Assembly (NCBI RefSeq): GCF_007655135.1
Contig: NC_045130.1
Coordinates: 29,818,605-29,882,604, forward strand
Length of the DNA: 64,000 nt
Source: Punica granatum
Taxonomy: Eukaryota > Streptophyta > Magnoliopsida > Myrtales > Lythraceae
Direction of reading: 5' to 3'
Shown here: piece by piece, positions 37,636 to 48,368 of the stretch
How positions within the stretch are numbered: the first letter of the stretch is position 1
Layout of the letters: each line of letters opens with the position of its first letter
Made by a program: the position numbers and the translations under genes
The notes under the pieces: model-generated
Databases searched by the model: none
Told to the model about the DNA's origin: nothing
Seen by the model: the letters and a program-made list of their open reading frames with translations, nothing else

Positions 37636-38095
37636 TCTCTATCTGTCAAAATTATGTATAGTGCGACCTCTTGAAAGATTTAAATGTAATAAATAAGTCA
37701 TGACGAATCTAAGACTTGACATAAAATTTTAATATGTTTCTTTTTATCGTTGAATCGACCGATGTTTGGAAATTGATTTTAAATCTTGTCCCAAGTTAAT
37801 GCCCTTCACGATCCGTTGAAGAAAAGCACTTCTCAATTTCTCAATACATTTTGACCCTCAAATACGCGTAAACTTGATCATAATGCATCAGAGTGGAAAC
37901 ATGAAAGAGGAAAGAATATATATTACTCAGATCAAATTCATGCCATCCCACTTCTTATTGCTAATCTACATATTTTAGCAAAGCCAACTTGATTTTGTTA
38001 TTCAAAAATCTCAAACATCCCCGTCCTGTCCCTACTCGTTCCGAACCCTCAGGTGTTTGAAACGCAAATATCGAGGAAAAAGAGTTCCGGCGAAG
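37636..38095 (+). promoter_or_regulatory. Promoter region of the syntaxin gene
   Basis: AT-rich intergenic DNA leads into a probable leader just before the ATG at 38096. No specific regulatory site is recognised. Confidence 0.35.
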
Positions 38096-38983
38096 ATGAA
38101 TGATCTGTTCTCGAGCTCTTTCAAGAGGTGCACGGACCTGAAGGTGCAGGTGAACCAGGACGACACCGAGTCCGGGAAGGAGACGATCAACCTCGATAAG
38201 TTCTTTGAGGAGATTGACAGTGTGAAGGAGGATATGAAGCAGGCGGATATGATCTACGATAAGCTCCACGAAGCTAATGAGGAGAGCAAGACTGTCCACA
38301 CCGCCAAGGCAATGAAGTTGCTGCGAGCCCGCATGGACTCGGATGTCCAACAGGTCCTGAAGCGGGTCAAGATCATCAAGGGCAAGATCGAGGCTCTTGA
38401 GCGGACCAATGTGGCCCACCGGAAGCTCCCGGGCTGCGGGTCAGGCTCGTCGGCCGACCGGACCAGGACCTTTGTGGTGAACGGGTTGGGGAAAAAGCTA
38501 AAGGACATGATGGACAACTTCCAGCGCTTGAGGGCTAAAATGACAGAAGAGTACAAGGAGACAGTGGAACGGAGATATTTCACATTAACGGGACAGAAGC
38601 CCGATGAGCAGACCATTGAGGGCCTGATATCGAGCGGGGAGAGCGAGAGCTTCCTCCACAAGGCTATTCAGGAGCAGGGCAAGGGTCAGATCATGGACAC
38701 GATATCAGAGATTCAAGAGAGGCACGATGCGGTGAAGGAGATAGAGAGGAGCTTAGTCGAGCTCCACCAGGTGTTCCTGGACATGGCCGCCCTCGTTGAG
38801 GCACAAGGCCACCAGCTCAACGACATCGAGTCCAACATGGTGCACGCTAACTCCTTTGTGAGACGTGGCGCCGAGCAGCTCCAAATGGCAAGGGACTACC
38901 AGAAGAGCTCAAGAAAGTGTAATTGCATTGCCATAATCATCGGAGCAGTGTGGTTATTTTTGTCATCTTCATGCCAATCCTGA
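38096..38983 (+). CDS. SYP124: SYP12-clade plasma-membrane syntaxin (Qa-SNARE), frameshifted in the tail anchor
   Basis: SYP12 syntaxins drive vesicle fusion at the plasma membrane. The SYP123/124/125 subgroup acts in tip growth of root hairs and pollen tubes. The ATG at 38096 is chosen because MNDLFSSSF is the conserved start. The 295-residue frame has the N-terminal Habc helices ([33 protein letters not shown]), the linker [12 protein letters not shown], and the SNARE motif at about 200-265 ([20 protein letters not shown], the zero-layer Gln in [19 protein letters not shown]). After [12 protein letters not shown] the frame turns into [11 protein letters not shown] and stops. In another frame the DNA continues [16 protein letters not shown] and then stops, which looks like the rest of the membrane anchor. 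One small indel near 38945-38955 therefore shortens the anchor. The gene has no introns in the coding part. The exact SYP123/124/125 identity is uncertain. Confidence 0.85.
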   Translation: MNDLFSSSFKRCTDLKVQVNQDDTESGKETINLDKFFEEIDSVKEDMKQADMIYDKLHEANEESKTVHTAKAMKLLRARMDSDVQQVLKRVKIIKGKIEALERTNVAHRKLPGCGSGSSADRTRTFVVNGLGKKLKDMMDNFQRLRAKMTEEYKETVERRYFTLTGQKPDEQTIEGLISSGESESFLHKAIQEQGKGQIMDTISEIQERHDAVKEIERSLVELHQVFLDMAALVEAQGHQLNDIESNMVHANSFVRRGAEQLQMARDYQKSSRKCNCIAIIIGAVWLFLSSSCQS

Positions 38984-39798
38984 CTACAGTCGTAGCTTAG
39001 CTAGAACGAAGAAGAGGAGAAACTCAATTCCGACTGGAGAATTGGCTTTCAAGCTCGAGATTGAGCAAAACTCTGAAGAAGTGATTCTGAAACTCAAATT
39101 CTTCGGCAAGATCGCAGCCAGCAGAAACATCTTCAATCCTTAACTTTTGACTCCAGCCTCTTAAATCGAGCTAAAAGGCATCGCGTAAGCAAAGACTGAA
39201 TGGAGAGGGCGAAATATCGACAGCTTTGAACAGATTTGCTCTAGTTCTTTGTTGTTCTAAATCATTCTTTATTTATTTGTCGCTTCCATTTCCTAATAGA
39301 TCCTTATGTAGCCACAATTGTTCTTTCATAACATATATTTTCAATGATACAAGGGCCCTGAAGTTTCGATTAACAAGAAATTACAACATCAATCTCTTCA
39401 AAATAAATGAGATCAGCAGACTAACCTATCTGTTAATCGTCGTCATCATACTTAACTAGAAGCAGAATTTTAATGCCCGAAAAGACGTTAGAAGAACTTG
39501 AGATTTCAGTGAGGAGATATGGTATAATGCATGATGACCAAAAACGACAGAAAATATATCAGACGACCTAAGAATTCACTTCCATTTGAATACCGATAAA
39601 ATTTCACCAAGCTTACTACACAAAAAGAATTAGCAATGTTGCTCAGCGCATAGAGAGCAATCAACCAGAATTCCTTCCCATATAACATATTGCAAAGCAA
39701 CACACACTATACTACGAACTCCACCCAAAGCCACCAAACAAAAAGGTAACAAATCAGAACAGTCAATTATTCTACAAGCATATGAGAAGAAGCACAAA
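38984..39798. other. Convergent 3' ends of the syntaxin and VPS28 genes
   Basis: The two genes face each other tail to tail. The 815 bp hold their 3' UTRs and no further gene. The original anchor-coding end of the syntaxin reaches about 38999. Confidence 0.5.
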
Positions 39799-40428
39799 TC
39801 AAGTACCGGCATTGGGCAGAGCGGCCATAAAGGAGTTGTACGAAGACTCCAAGTCGAAGTGGAGCTGTCGAGACTGCTGCTCTGTTAACTCATCTGCGGC
39901 CCCCATCTTTGAGAGCCTTGAGAGCCAGTCCTTCATCTTTGTCTTTCCCTCGAAGTCTGGTGGCAGAATTGAGAGCTTATTGAGCGAAGCCGAGAGGTCT
40001 GACAGGAGTGGGTGGACCTGGTCCACTGCCACCATGTTTAGCCTCAGAGAGTCCATCGCGGTAATGAAGTTCTGCACACACTCTGCCACCGCGGCAGCAG
40101 AGGTGGCAACTGAGGCAGCAGCAGCCGCCCGGTGCTCCACAGTGGCCGGCACCCCTGACACCACCAGACGGTTAATGGCAGCAGGGCAATCCATCTTGTA
40201 TGTGTCTGCAAACCGCTCTATGCTCGGAACTATGTCCTTCAATGTTGAGGCCAAGGTTCGGTAATGCGTGATTAGTTTCTGGCATTCCAGTTCGTACTCA
40301 GAAGGGGTAATTATATCGCGAATATAAGCCTTCTCGACCTTCTCCGTGGCTCGTATTATAGCATAGAGCTCGGAAAAGTTCTCGTACATGTCTCTCTCGC
40401 GCTTGTCGTTCCACAACTTTACCTCCAT
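39799..40428 (-). CDS. VPS28: VPS28, ESCRT-I subunit
   Basis: VPS28 is a core subunit of ESCRT-I, which sorts ubiquitinated membrane proteins into multivesicular bodies and links to ESCRT-II. One uninterrupted frame of 209 residues runs from ATG 40428 to TGA at 39799-39801, the same length I recall for the plant proteins. The N-terminal core has MEVKLWNDKRERDMYENFSE, LYAIIRATEKVEKAYIRD and ECQKLITHYRTL, then SIERFADTYKMDCPAAINRL. After an Ala-rich linker (RAAAAASVATSAAAVAE), the C-terminal four-helix bundle has ECVQNFITAMDSLRLNMVAVDQVHPLLSDL and DFEGKTKMKDWLSRLSKM. The coding part has no intron. The upstream region may contain a leader intron: a GTAAGT donor is read on the minus strand at 41281-41276, with no convincing acceptor found. 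Confidence 0.96.
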   Translation of the reverse strand: MEVKLWNDKRERDMYENFSELYAIIRATEKVEKAYIRDIITPSEYELECQKLITHYRTLASTLKDIVPSIERFADTYKMDCPAAINRLVVSGVPATVEHRAAAAASVATSAAAVAECVQNFITAMDSLRLNMVAVDQVHPLLSDLSASLNKLSILPPDFEGKTKMKDWLSRLSKMGAADELTEQQSRQLHFDLESSYNSFMAALPNAGT

Positions 40429-41492
40429 TGCTGTTCTTTTTTTTTTTTCTTTTCCTTTTTCCTTTTTCCCAATGACTAGTAGTCAAAGTAAGATATGAGA
40501 TCTTCAAAGTATGATAGGTAGCTAGGGCGTTTTGGATAGTGCAGAGGACTGGAGAAGAGAACGGGACACGCGCAAAGAGAGGCTGACCGGCTTCAGCAAC
40601 CGTACCACCAACCGAGAAAGGAACATGGAAAAGATTAAGAAGGTCAGAGAAGCTGCTTCCTAAGATAGCCAATATCATATCTGATAACCAAATGATTTCA
40701 TCTTCTAAATATCCAAAGCTTCACATCAGCACACACTACAAGTCTACAACTCGCCGAGAAGCAGAGTTTAGCCAACATAAATCTCCAAGCACAAATGCAA
40801 TCTACACTTAGACTAAACTAACCCCATTCATTCCATTCAGCAGCATCATTGAAGTTCTCGTATAACATTAAAAAACACGGGGAGCTTTTCTTTCTAGCAT
40901 ATACTCAATGAATCCAAGCAGCCATTCCCTACTGCAGAGAAGCAAAAGCGCATGATGAACTAACAAACAAAGTCAAACCCAACGAACAGCCGCAAAAGTT
41001 CAGACTTTCATCTAGGGATGAAGCTTCAAATTAGGCTCTGATCAAAGCATCCGGCCGAAACTAAGAGATGGAAAGCTCTCAAATTTCGTCCAATCTCAAC
41101 TATCAGAGCAGACCCCGAAAGAGAAAATTTACCTTCAGATCATCATGACCTAGAAACCGAATGGGACCCCCTCATTCACTCACAATCAATCGGATCAAAG
41201 CAAGCGACGGAAACCTCGCACGGACCGACGAGAAACCCATAATTCGATTCACAGAGGAAGAGAGAGATGGAGAAGACTTACATAGACTGAGAAACGCGGC
41301 TCCTGGGGAGTTGCGAAGCTCCTCTGCGTTTCTTGTGGAGAGAAAGAGAGAGAGAGAGAGAGATAGAGGAGGAAGAAGAAGAGAGAGAGAGAGCGATTGC
41401 GTGTTGGGGTGGGGTTATATACGGTGATGATTGCAGCTTACGCCATCAATCTGAGCCTCTGCCTGCGCGTAGCAGCACAGTTTGATTATTTC

Positions 41493-41531
<39 letters not shown>

Positions 41532-41535
41532 CTGA
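40429..41535 (-). promoter_or_regulatory. VPS28 leader and promoter region with GA microsatellites
   Basis: The first 850 bp upstream may include a leader intron. GA repeats lie at 41341-41362 and at 41499-41529. On the transcribed strand these are CT-rich, as often found in plant leaders. Confidence 0.45.
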
Positions 41536-41942
41536 AGGAATTCGGGGGGGTTTTATTGGGGTGCGATTGATACTCACGAAGCATCATCGATTTTGGTCCC
41601 ATTGAGGTCTCATCTCAGCCGATGGATGATTAATCAGACAGCCTACGGCTTCTCTCGGGACAGGTGGGCCTATGCCCCCAGTGGCCTACCTCCATCCACC
41701 CTTCAGCAAAAGAGGATGGGCGGCTGCTAAACAAAAACCCGAGATTCAATCCCATCCTACAAAATCTATTAAGTTTGCTTCTGAATTTCGAGTCGGATGA
41801 TAATTCAATTTAATCTAATTTTATAAAATATTATAAATGTTGATAAATATATATACATTGATGAGAATATATATATACGTATGTATAAGTCAAAGTAGAT
41901 AAAAAATAGAGCTTATTTGAGTAAAATAAAATAAAGCCTTTC

Positions 41943-42313
41943 GGGTCGTTTGGTTTCAAAATATTTTTTAATTTTACTCCACTTAATTCATTATTTTCTC
42001 TCAACTATTCTATACTTTTAGATTGTATTTGGTTTTAGAGTGGAGCAAAGTTGAGTTTTGATTTTAATTGATTTATAATGATTATGTTGTTGAATTATGA
42101 GAAAAAAGTATGAAAAATTAATAAATAGTTGAGAGAAAGTAATGATTGTGTTGTTTAATTATAAAAAAAGTAATGAATAATTGATAGAATGTAATATTAA
42201 AAATTGAATTGAATCGTTAAAAAATAAAAAAAAATGGAAAAGTAATAATTGTGTTGTTGAATTAAAGATAAGTGGAGTAGAGTTAAAAAATTATTGTGTT
42301 GTCAAACGGGCCC
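41943..42313. mobile_element. MITE with about 40-bp inverted ends
   Basis: The left end (GGGTCGTTTGGTTTCAAAAT...TTTTACTCCACTTA) matches the reverse complement of the right end ('taagtggagtagagttaaaaaatt...caaacgggcccc'). A second family end ('gtatttggttttagagtgg') begins inside at 42027, so it may be two elements in one. It is AT-rich and non-coding. Confidence 0.65.
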
Positions 42314-43083
42314 CTACACTCTTTAAAAATGCAAAGGAATGAAAAATAAACTAAAATCATACTCAAACTAATATAGTTTCAATAAACTAGCTCCAATAAT
42401 ATTCGTAAAAGTGCCAAATAACTTTATTTTCAGAGTTACAAATATCGATGTGTGAATATATATATATATATATGTATATATATAAATATGAAAGTAGATG
42501 AAAAATTTATTATTAAAAAAGTTAAATATATATATATGTGAAAGTAAATAGGAAATTTATTATTAATTTTTGTTAATATGATTAAAAAATGTATGACAAA
42601 ATTTATTATTAAATTTTAAAAGTCAAAAAGTAATTATTGTATTATTAAATTGAAGGAAAAATAAAGTTGAATTGAGTTAAATAAGATTATGATTTGAAAA
42701 ATAAACAAAGCCAATTTTGGATGGTTGCCGGTTTGAACTCCTCCTATTAGTTCCACCGAATTGGCACGATAAATTCGATGAAGGCCTGCAATGATCCAAA
42801 CTTAAAAGGGGTTTATTTGTGTGATGATTATGTTTTATTTAACGAATCGAATTGATCGTGATCGAGATGTATGTTGAAGACTTGAAGTTGTGGATTTGTA
42901 GTTGTGGATTTGTAGTTGTGGATTTGTAGTGGTTATGAGTAGTCTCCTTTTAACAGTTTCGGTTGGATCAGGGGACTCTGCTTTGAATTGATGATGAGCG
43001 ATGGGTTTTATAACTTTTTCCACCTTGTCCAAAACATGATATTCGGCCTAAGGGAGGATAATTGTTGTTTAAGCATTATCTAA
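42314..43083. other. AT-rich intergenic DNA with MITE debris
   Basis: An (AT)n run at about 42455-42485 and a MITE-end-like fragment at about 42630-42700 are present. A 15-bp phrase, 'ttgtagttgtggatt', is tandemly repeated at about 42894-42930. No gene is seen. Confidence 0.45.
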
Positions 43084-43397
43084 TAGTGCGTTTGATTTAA
43101 GAGTTGAGTTGAGTTGAGTTTTGATTTTAATTAGTTTGTAATGATTGCGATGTTGAATTATGAAAAAAAGTGTGAAAAGTAATGAATAAATGAAAAAAAA
43201 AGTAATGATTGTATTGTTGAATTATGAAAAAGTAATGAATAATTGAGTGAATTTATTATTAAAAATTGAATTGAATTGTTAAAAAAATTGAAGAAAAATG
43301 AAAAAGTAATAATTGTGTTGTTGACTTTTGTTGTGTAGTGAGTAGAGTTAAAGTTAGTGTTAAAATCTTAAAATCATATTGCGAAATCAAACAGGCC
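43084..43397. mobile_element. Tourist-like MITE with TAA target duplication
   Basis: The ends TAGTGCGTTTGATTT and AAATCAAACAGGCC are imperfect inverted repeats. TAA flanks both sides (43081-43083 and 43398-43400). The body shares 'taatgattgtattgttgaatt' with the elements at 22.8 and 42 kb. Confidence 0.75.
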
Positions 43398-43465
43398 TAA
43401 ATACTCGCCGGAAATAGTGGGATGAACATTTCCTGAAAATGAATATAAAGGGAGTAATTAAAAGA

Positions 43466-43748
43466 GTAGACTGCCACTGTCGTCTTTTACTTATTCATCA
43501 GCAACCGTTTTTGTCCCTGACATATTTTTGCCACTAATTAGCTCCAAATGTTGGCATTCTATCTAACATTTATACCATTCTGTGATGAAAAACATAATGC
43601 CGTCTACAAATTTTCCGTCACAGAAGTTAACGGAATGGTATAAATGTTAGATAGAATGCCAACATTTGGAGCTAATTGGTGGCAAAAATATGTCGGGGGC
43701 AAAAACGATTGTTAATGAATAAGTGAAGGGCGACAGTGATAGTCTAAA
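43466..43748. mobile_element. Near-perfect hairpin (foldback) element
   Basis: Two arms of about 120 bp are reverse complements with few mismatches. The left starts TAGACTGCCACTGTCG and the right ends CGACAGTGATAGTCTA. The phrase 'ccaaatgttggcattctatc' at the inner left is mirrored at 43645-43672. Only about 50 bp form the loop. A transcript would fold into a long duplex. Confidence 0.85.
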
Positions 43749-44365
43749 ACGTACCCGTCAAAAGGTAAAACTTAATCGAGAGTTTCGGTAAAGGTCGGCA
43801 TCTGCAAGATCCTTGTTTCCTCTAAAAATTAGCCTCTGATCTTTGGCCCCAGGTCCCTCTCGTATCAACAAAAGGGCAAGGACCTTCAATTTGAGAAAAA
43901 CGAGCTTCGATCTTGGCCTATAAGCTTGGGAATTTTTGTTAGGATATTTTCAATGACGCCAGAATTTCCTTGATGAGCTCCAAAAATTTATAAGAACCCA
44001 ATGTTGGCAGTTGACTTTGGTTGCCCAGCTTCTTTAGATTGGCCACCCCCACTAACACCCTTTATCTTATATAAATATTTGAATAACTCTAAGACTATAG
44101 TGCACCCCTTTGGTTTGATGGCAGTGCATTAGAAAGCAATTCCGGAGAAGCCAACTCGGAGCAGTCAATTGGCTTGGGGAAGTCTCAAAATAGTTGAAAG
44201 CATTTCAATAGCTTGGGGGTGACAATGAGAATCGTAACCCTCCAATTGTTATTTGTTTACCAAAGACTGCAAACTCTTCATTAGGGTAATCTTAGGTTTC
44301 CTTGCACAACCAGTTAGTCTGATCGGGGAGTCAGGGCCCCAAGTTCGGGACTGATTTTGCTCGCC
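43749..44365. other. Intergenic DNA, nothing recognised
   Basis: I see no open frame of note and no repeat shared with the rest of the window. Confidence 0.4.
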
Positions 44366-45267
44366 TCAATAGCAGAAACATATAAAACTCCAATCCAACT
44401 GATTTTTTAGACTTTCTACTCCTAAGGACAAATTACAATGGCTCAATTTGCTACCGATTCCAAAAGAATTTCTCACCAGAGATGGAAGCTTGACTGGAGC
44501 TTTTTCCGAGGTGCTGAAGAGCTCACCATTTGGATGAATCTGAAACAAGAATCAAAGAATTAGGGGTTAAATTGAAACTTATGATTTTTAGGGGAATAAA
44601 CAGAAAAAAAAAACAAAATTTGATGATTGAAAAGATGAAAAGCGGGGAATATTACTATGGGTGATCGGTTCCGGGTACTCTGTTTTTTTCGCGATACCTG
44701 AACCCTAACCTGTAAAGGATTGGTTTCATGATTTTGGAATCGGACCCTATCTCATTGAATCCTGGAATCGAAACATGTATTATATCATAAGTTCTGAGTA
44801 CCTATTGAAACCTGTAATTTTTTTTTTTTTTTTATTTCGGGTTGAAATCTACTCGATTCAGGGAATAAATCACGCAATTATTGGCAGCATATAGCATTAC
44901 AAAAATTAAGGTATCATTGTTACATCTAGAGCTGAAATTCAAGAGACAAAGAAGGTGGTAAACCAAGAGAAGGCCTAAAGCAAAGCGGAGAAGCACTAAG
45001 GAAGCCCCGGCAACCTCCCGGAAAACGAAAACCAACAAAAACCTGGGACGGAATCATTGCCTGCAGAAGCCCGAGAGCAAAAACCCTCAATTGCCATTCT
45101 AAGAGTACAAGAAAGGAGCGAGAGAGAGAGAGAAGACGGAGATTAGAGACAAAATCATTGCCTGCAGAAGCCCGAGAACAAAAACCCTCAATTACCATTC
45201 TAGGAGTACAAGGAAGGAGCGAGAGAAGAAAGACGGTGTGTACCTGAGGAAGAACCTGGGACGCCAT
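44366..45267 (-). pseudogene. Two-exon remnant of an unidentified gene
   Basis: On the minus strand, ATG 45267 begins MASQVLPQ, followed by a CAG|GTACAC donor at 45244/45243. A TTTCAG acceptor at 44541-44540 opens a second exon in frame. That exon reads IHPNGELFSTSEKAPVKLPS and LVRNSFGIGSKLSHCNLSLG, and ends in TGA at 44366. The joined product is only 68 residues. It is Ser/Lys-rich and poor in acidic residues, like a chloroplast transit peptide. It looks like the front end of a plastid protein gene whose remainder is lost. The part from 44651 rightward is also repeat-like, so the whole may be a gene piece carried by a transposon. I do not recognise the protein. Confidence 0.4.
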
Positions 45268-45660
45268 GGTTGGTGCGACAACGGTCTTTTTGGGACGGAA
45301 GAGAGACTGAAAGAAAGAGAGAGGATAGGGGGAAGTTAGAGAGAGAAAGCCGTGGATTGACATTATTGTGAGTGGGGATTAGAGAATAGGAAGAAAGGAG
45401 AAGGAGAATGGAAGTTTCTTTAGTTTCGTGAAAGATACTAACTTTACTTTTTTTTTATTAGCAATTATTAACTTGGTCCGAGTGTCGGTTCCGATTCTAG
45501 ATACTCTATATGGAGGAATCGGAATCGAAATCGATTTTTACTAGTTCCTTATTTTTAATACCCAAATCCTAGACTATTTTCAATACGAGTTATCCGGACC
45601 CTACCCTAACGGGTAGCTTCCAACCGATTTCGGATATACCCGATATTCGCACACAACTAA
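44651..45660 (-). mobile_element. Element related in reverse orientation to 24906-25860
   Basis: Segments at 44690-44810 and 45474-45640 match the two ends of the 24.9-25.9 kb element in reverse complement. The middle (44832-45440) is different and includes exon 1 of the gene remnant and a 101-bp tandem duplication. This would fit a transposon that captured a gene piece. The ends are not fixed. Confidence 0.45.
45052..45250. repeat. 101-bp tandem duplication
   Basis: The phrase 'aatcattgcctgcagaagcc' at 45052 recurs at 45153, followed by the same 'caaaaaccctcaatt' and 'gagtacaag.aaggagcgagag' with a few changes. It lies in the intron of the gene remnant. Confidence 0.85.
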
Positions 45661-45999
45661 ATATTACTAAAGATCAAAAGAAGAGGAAAAATAAAGTATA
45701 TAATATAATATTGTAATTAACCAGTATAGTGGCAAAATTCCAAGTAAAAGGTTTTCATCATAAAATCAAATTATTGTTTGCATTGAATAACAAAGTCACA
45801 AATTAACGCAGGGTTTATAAAAGCAGAAGAGAGGGGTTTGAAAAAAAAAATTCTCGAAAGCAGAAGAAATGTTATGAGCAACAAAAATTCTCGACCCATT
45901 TTGCCGGGCGGGTACCCGCGGGTTAGGTATCTTTTGCCATCCCTAGTCTGGTACGCGTGAGGCGGTTACATTCCAGTAGCGTAATTCGGAGTTACTCAA

Positions 46000-46260
46000 T
46001 GTTCCTACGTAGGGCATAAGAAGATGCTCGATAAAAAATAAGGGACAGTCACTTGATGTAAGTATTCTTGCCCGGCGTAAGAATATGCACGGTCAAAGAC
46101 GGGGGACAATCAGTTGATGTAAGTATTCTCGCCCCGCGTGGAACATGCTCCCCTGAGAGTAGGGGACAATCAGTTGATGTAAGTATTCTCATCTGGCATG
46201 GAACATGATCGACCGATAATAGGGGACATTGAGTAATTATTTTTCTTAAAAAATATTTTT
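46000..46260 (+). repeat. About 60-bp tandem repeat, about 4 units, next to an LTR edge
   Basis: The phrase 'gatgtaagtattct' starts at 46055, 46116 and 46176, each followed by a 'catgctcg' or similar phrase and 'ggggaca'. A first, more diverged unit begins near 46000. The array ends about 25 bp before a polypurine tract. Confidence 0.8.
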
Positions 46261-46284
46261 GAGCAAATAAATTTACTTAAAAAT

Positions 46285-46419
46285 GGGGGACAAATGATAC
46301 GGACAAGGCTAGAAGCCACAGTGGTTGGCATGGTAAGCAGCGATCGGCGCGATTGAGCACGTGCTCGGATTTAATAAGAATTGGCGGGAAACGGAAGCTG
46401 ACTTGGCATAAAGCATAGG
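46285..46419 (+). mobile_element. Remnant LTR (left piece) of an older retrotransposon, split by the 46420-49321 insertion
   Basis: A purine-rich tract (AATGGGGGACAAA) ends at about 46284, followed by TGATACGGACAAGG, which looks like the start of a 3' LTR on the plus strand. The sequence breaks at the target duplication ATAGG and appears to continue from 49327 to about 49500. The right end of this old LTR is not fixed. Confidence 0.5.
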
Positions 46420-47090
46420 TGACATAGCGGGGTGAGCATGGAAAGGGTATTGAGGCAATAATCCTTAATGCACCTAAAAAGGCCATGATAAATGAGGAAA
46501 CTCTCGAATCTATATCAAAGAAATATTATTTATCGCATTGATTAATTTCGTGGCCATAGACCTACAAGGCTTAAATAGAAATCTATTACGACTAATAAAG
46601 AAAATAAAATCCTAATAAGAAAAACCAGCAAAATAAGCAAACACAATAATAGGCTAATTAGTAATAAAATGATAGGAAATCTGGACAAATCAAGGAAATT
46701 CTTGGCTCAGCTTCTACGGACATCAGAGGCGGTGCCAAGGCGCGAAAATGCAGTGCTTAAGCTCTTCCATTGTTGTCTTGAGAATGGATGTCGGTGCTGT
46801 AGCACTGGGAATTCGGTGTTGAGGCACCAGTCACACTGCCCGATTGCTACTGCTACACGGATTGTGGGTGTTGCGGCACCGTTGCTTCTGTCTTGTCTTG
46901 GTTCGTCCGCGTTCGAAACGTTCCATAAATGCATCCGTTGTTGGCTGCACATCATTACACTCAAAAGAACGGGTCAAGACATTCCATTTTTTACTTTCTA
47001 AAGCACGAGAATTCTTATTCCATTAACCCAATTTACTTACTTGACTTCGGATTACTTGAGTGGTCGATGGTTCATAAATCCCCCGGATCA
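46420..47090 (-). repeat. 3' LTR of the decayed gypsy element
   Basis: It aligns along its length with 48369-49321. Shared landmarks are 'gaatctatatcaaagaaata', 'gtcggtgctgtagcactggg', 'gttgttggct..acatcatt' and the end 'aatcccccg.atca'. Confidence 0.88.
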
Positions 47091-47417
47091 TTCTGCCCCG
47101 TTTGTGAAAAGCTCGACCTCGAGCGTTTGAGGTGTTGTAGATGCCAACTTGAACATGTTCTCGACTTGCTATTGTTGTTGGATCTTCAATAGATTTCAAA
47201 ATGTGGCAAATTCGATGTTGGCGATGTCTTTGGGATCTCTTCTTCTAACGATAATTCCTTCATGCTCAAAATATGCAATTTTTCGATTTCTAAATTGTTT
47301 TCTACCTCGGCCTTGATTTTTCCTTCCATGTTAGGACCATCAATCTCCTTGGATTCTTCCTTGTCGATCTCTTAAAAAAATTTTATTTCTAGATTATCGA
47401 CACTCTTTGAGTCTTCT

Positions 47418-48240
47418 TCAATTTTCTCCTCTTTGCAATTGATTGGCCTTTCCCTCCTTTTCTGCCTTAGTGTTAGCCCCAAACTCGTTCCCGACATGAT
47501 TTTGAGGACGAACTCTAATATCTTCCTCAACCCCTATCTTCTCTTGAATTGTTGGCTGCACCACCTTTTCAATTTGTTTGCTCTTAGTTCCCCTCAAGTT
47601 GTTTCTCGCCGGCAATAGCATGAAATCAACATTACATTCATGAATAACCTTGGTACCTTGATGACAACTCTGGTTTTGTTGGAAAAGGATTTGCTTGTAA
47701 GCAGGCGGCAAGAACTCCCTTCAAGAGTCGCCTCATATAATCCCAAGATCGAACATGTCCTTTCCCCTCAAGCAGTCGACGAGACTGAATATGATCCCAC
47801 CGTTTGGAAGCACAAACCTTCCGTCTACATGCCACTAATGGTAACTTCTTTTCCTCGGGAACATTCACGTACTTAAAGAACCTCTCAGCCTCAGCAGGAC
47901 GATACAAGATTTGTTCAATAGCTAGATTACCATCAAAGTTAGGAAAGTCTACCTTTGGAAGAATTTTTTGTTCATACAGTTCTTCATATTGAACCAGCCT
48001 TCTCCTCCTGTTCTTCACGCGCTCTACTATTTCATCAAATTCTTCCTCTGAACTACATTGTAGATAGGTGATCTACGTTGATTATAAAAAACAGGTCTTC
48101 TATTTGGTCGGCCGCGAGTCACCTCTTCACAGGCACGAAACCTCCCTTCTTCCCTGTTTTTGTTGGCTCCAAGTGCTAGGGTATCAAGGCTCTCATGGCT
48201 ATCGTTGATGTGACTCTCTAATCGATTGAACAATTGATCT
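47418..48240 (-). pseudogene. gag: Broken gypsy gag
   Basis: In several shifted frames the minus strand reads gypsy Gag motifs. The order is MFNRLESHINDSHESLDTL; then KVDFPNFDGNLAIEQIL, AEAERFFKYVNVPEEKK, GKGHVRSWDYMRRLLKG; then YKQILFQQNQSCHQGTKVI and VVQPTIQEKIGV. Stops and frame changes near 48230-48020, 47730-47700 and after 47418 break it. No protease, polymerase or integrase motif follows. Confidence 0.85.
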
Positions 48241-48368
48241 ACTCGTTGCCTCCATTTGCCTCGTTGCCACCTCGATCTCTCTACCTACAGGTCTCTGTAC
48301 TATGTTCGTCATTGATAGAACTGTGTAGCTTCTCCCATATGATCAGTTAGTCATGCTCTCGTACTAAC

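Noticed and set aside
44926..45363. 145-residue minus-strand frame
   Set aside because: It spans a splice donor and a 101-bp tandem duplication. The two-exon reading is better supported.
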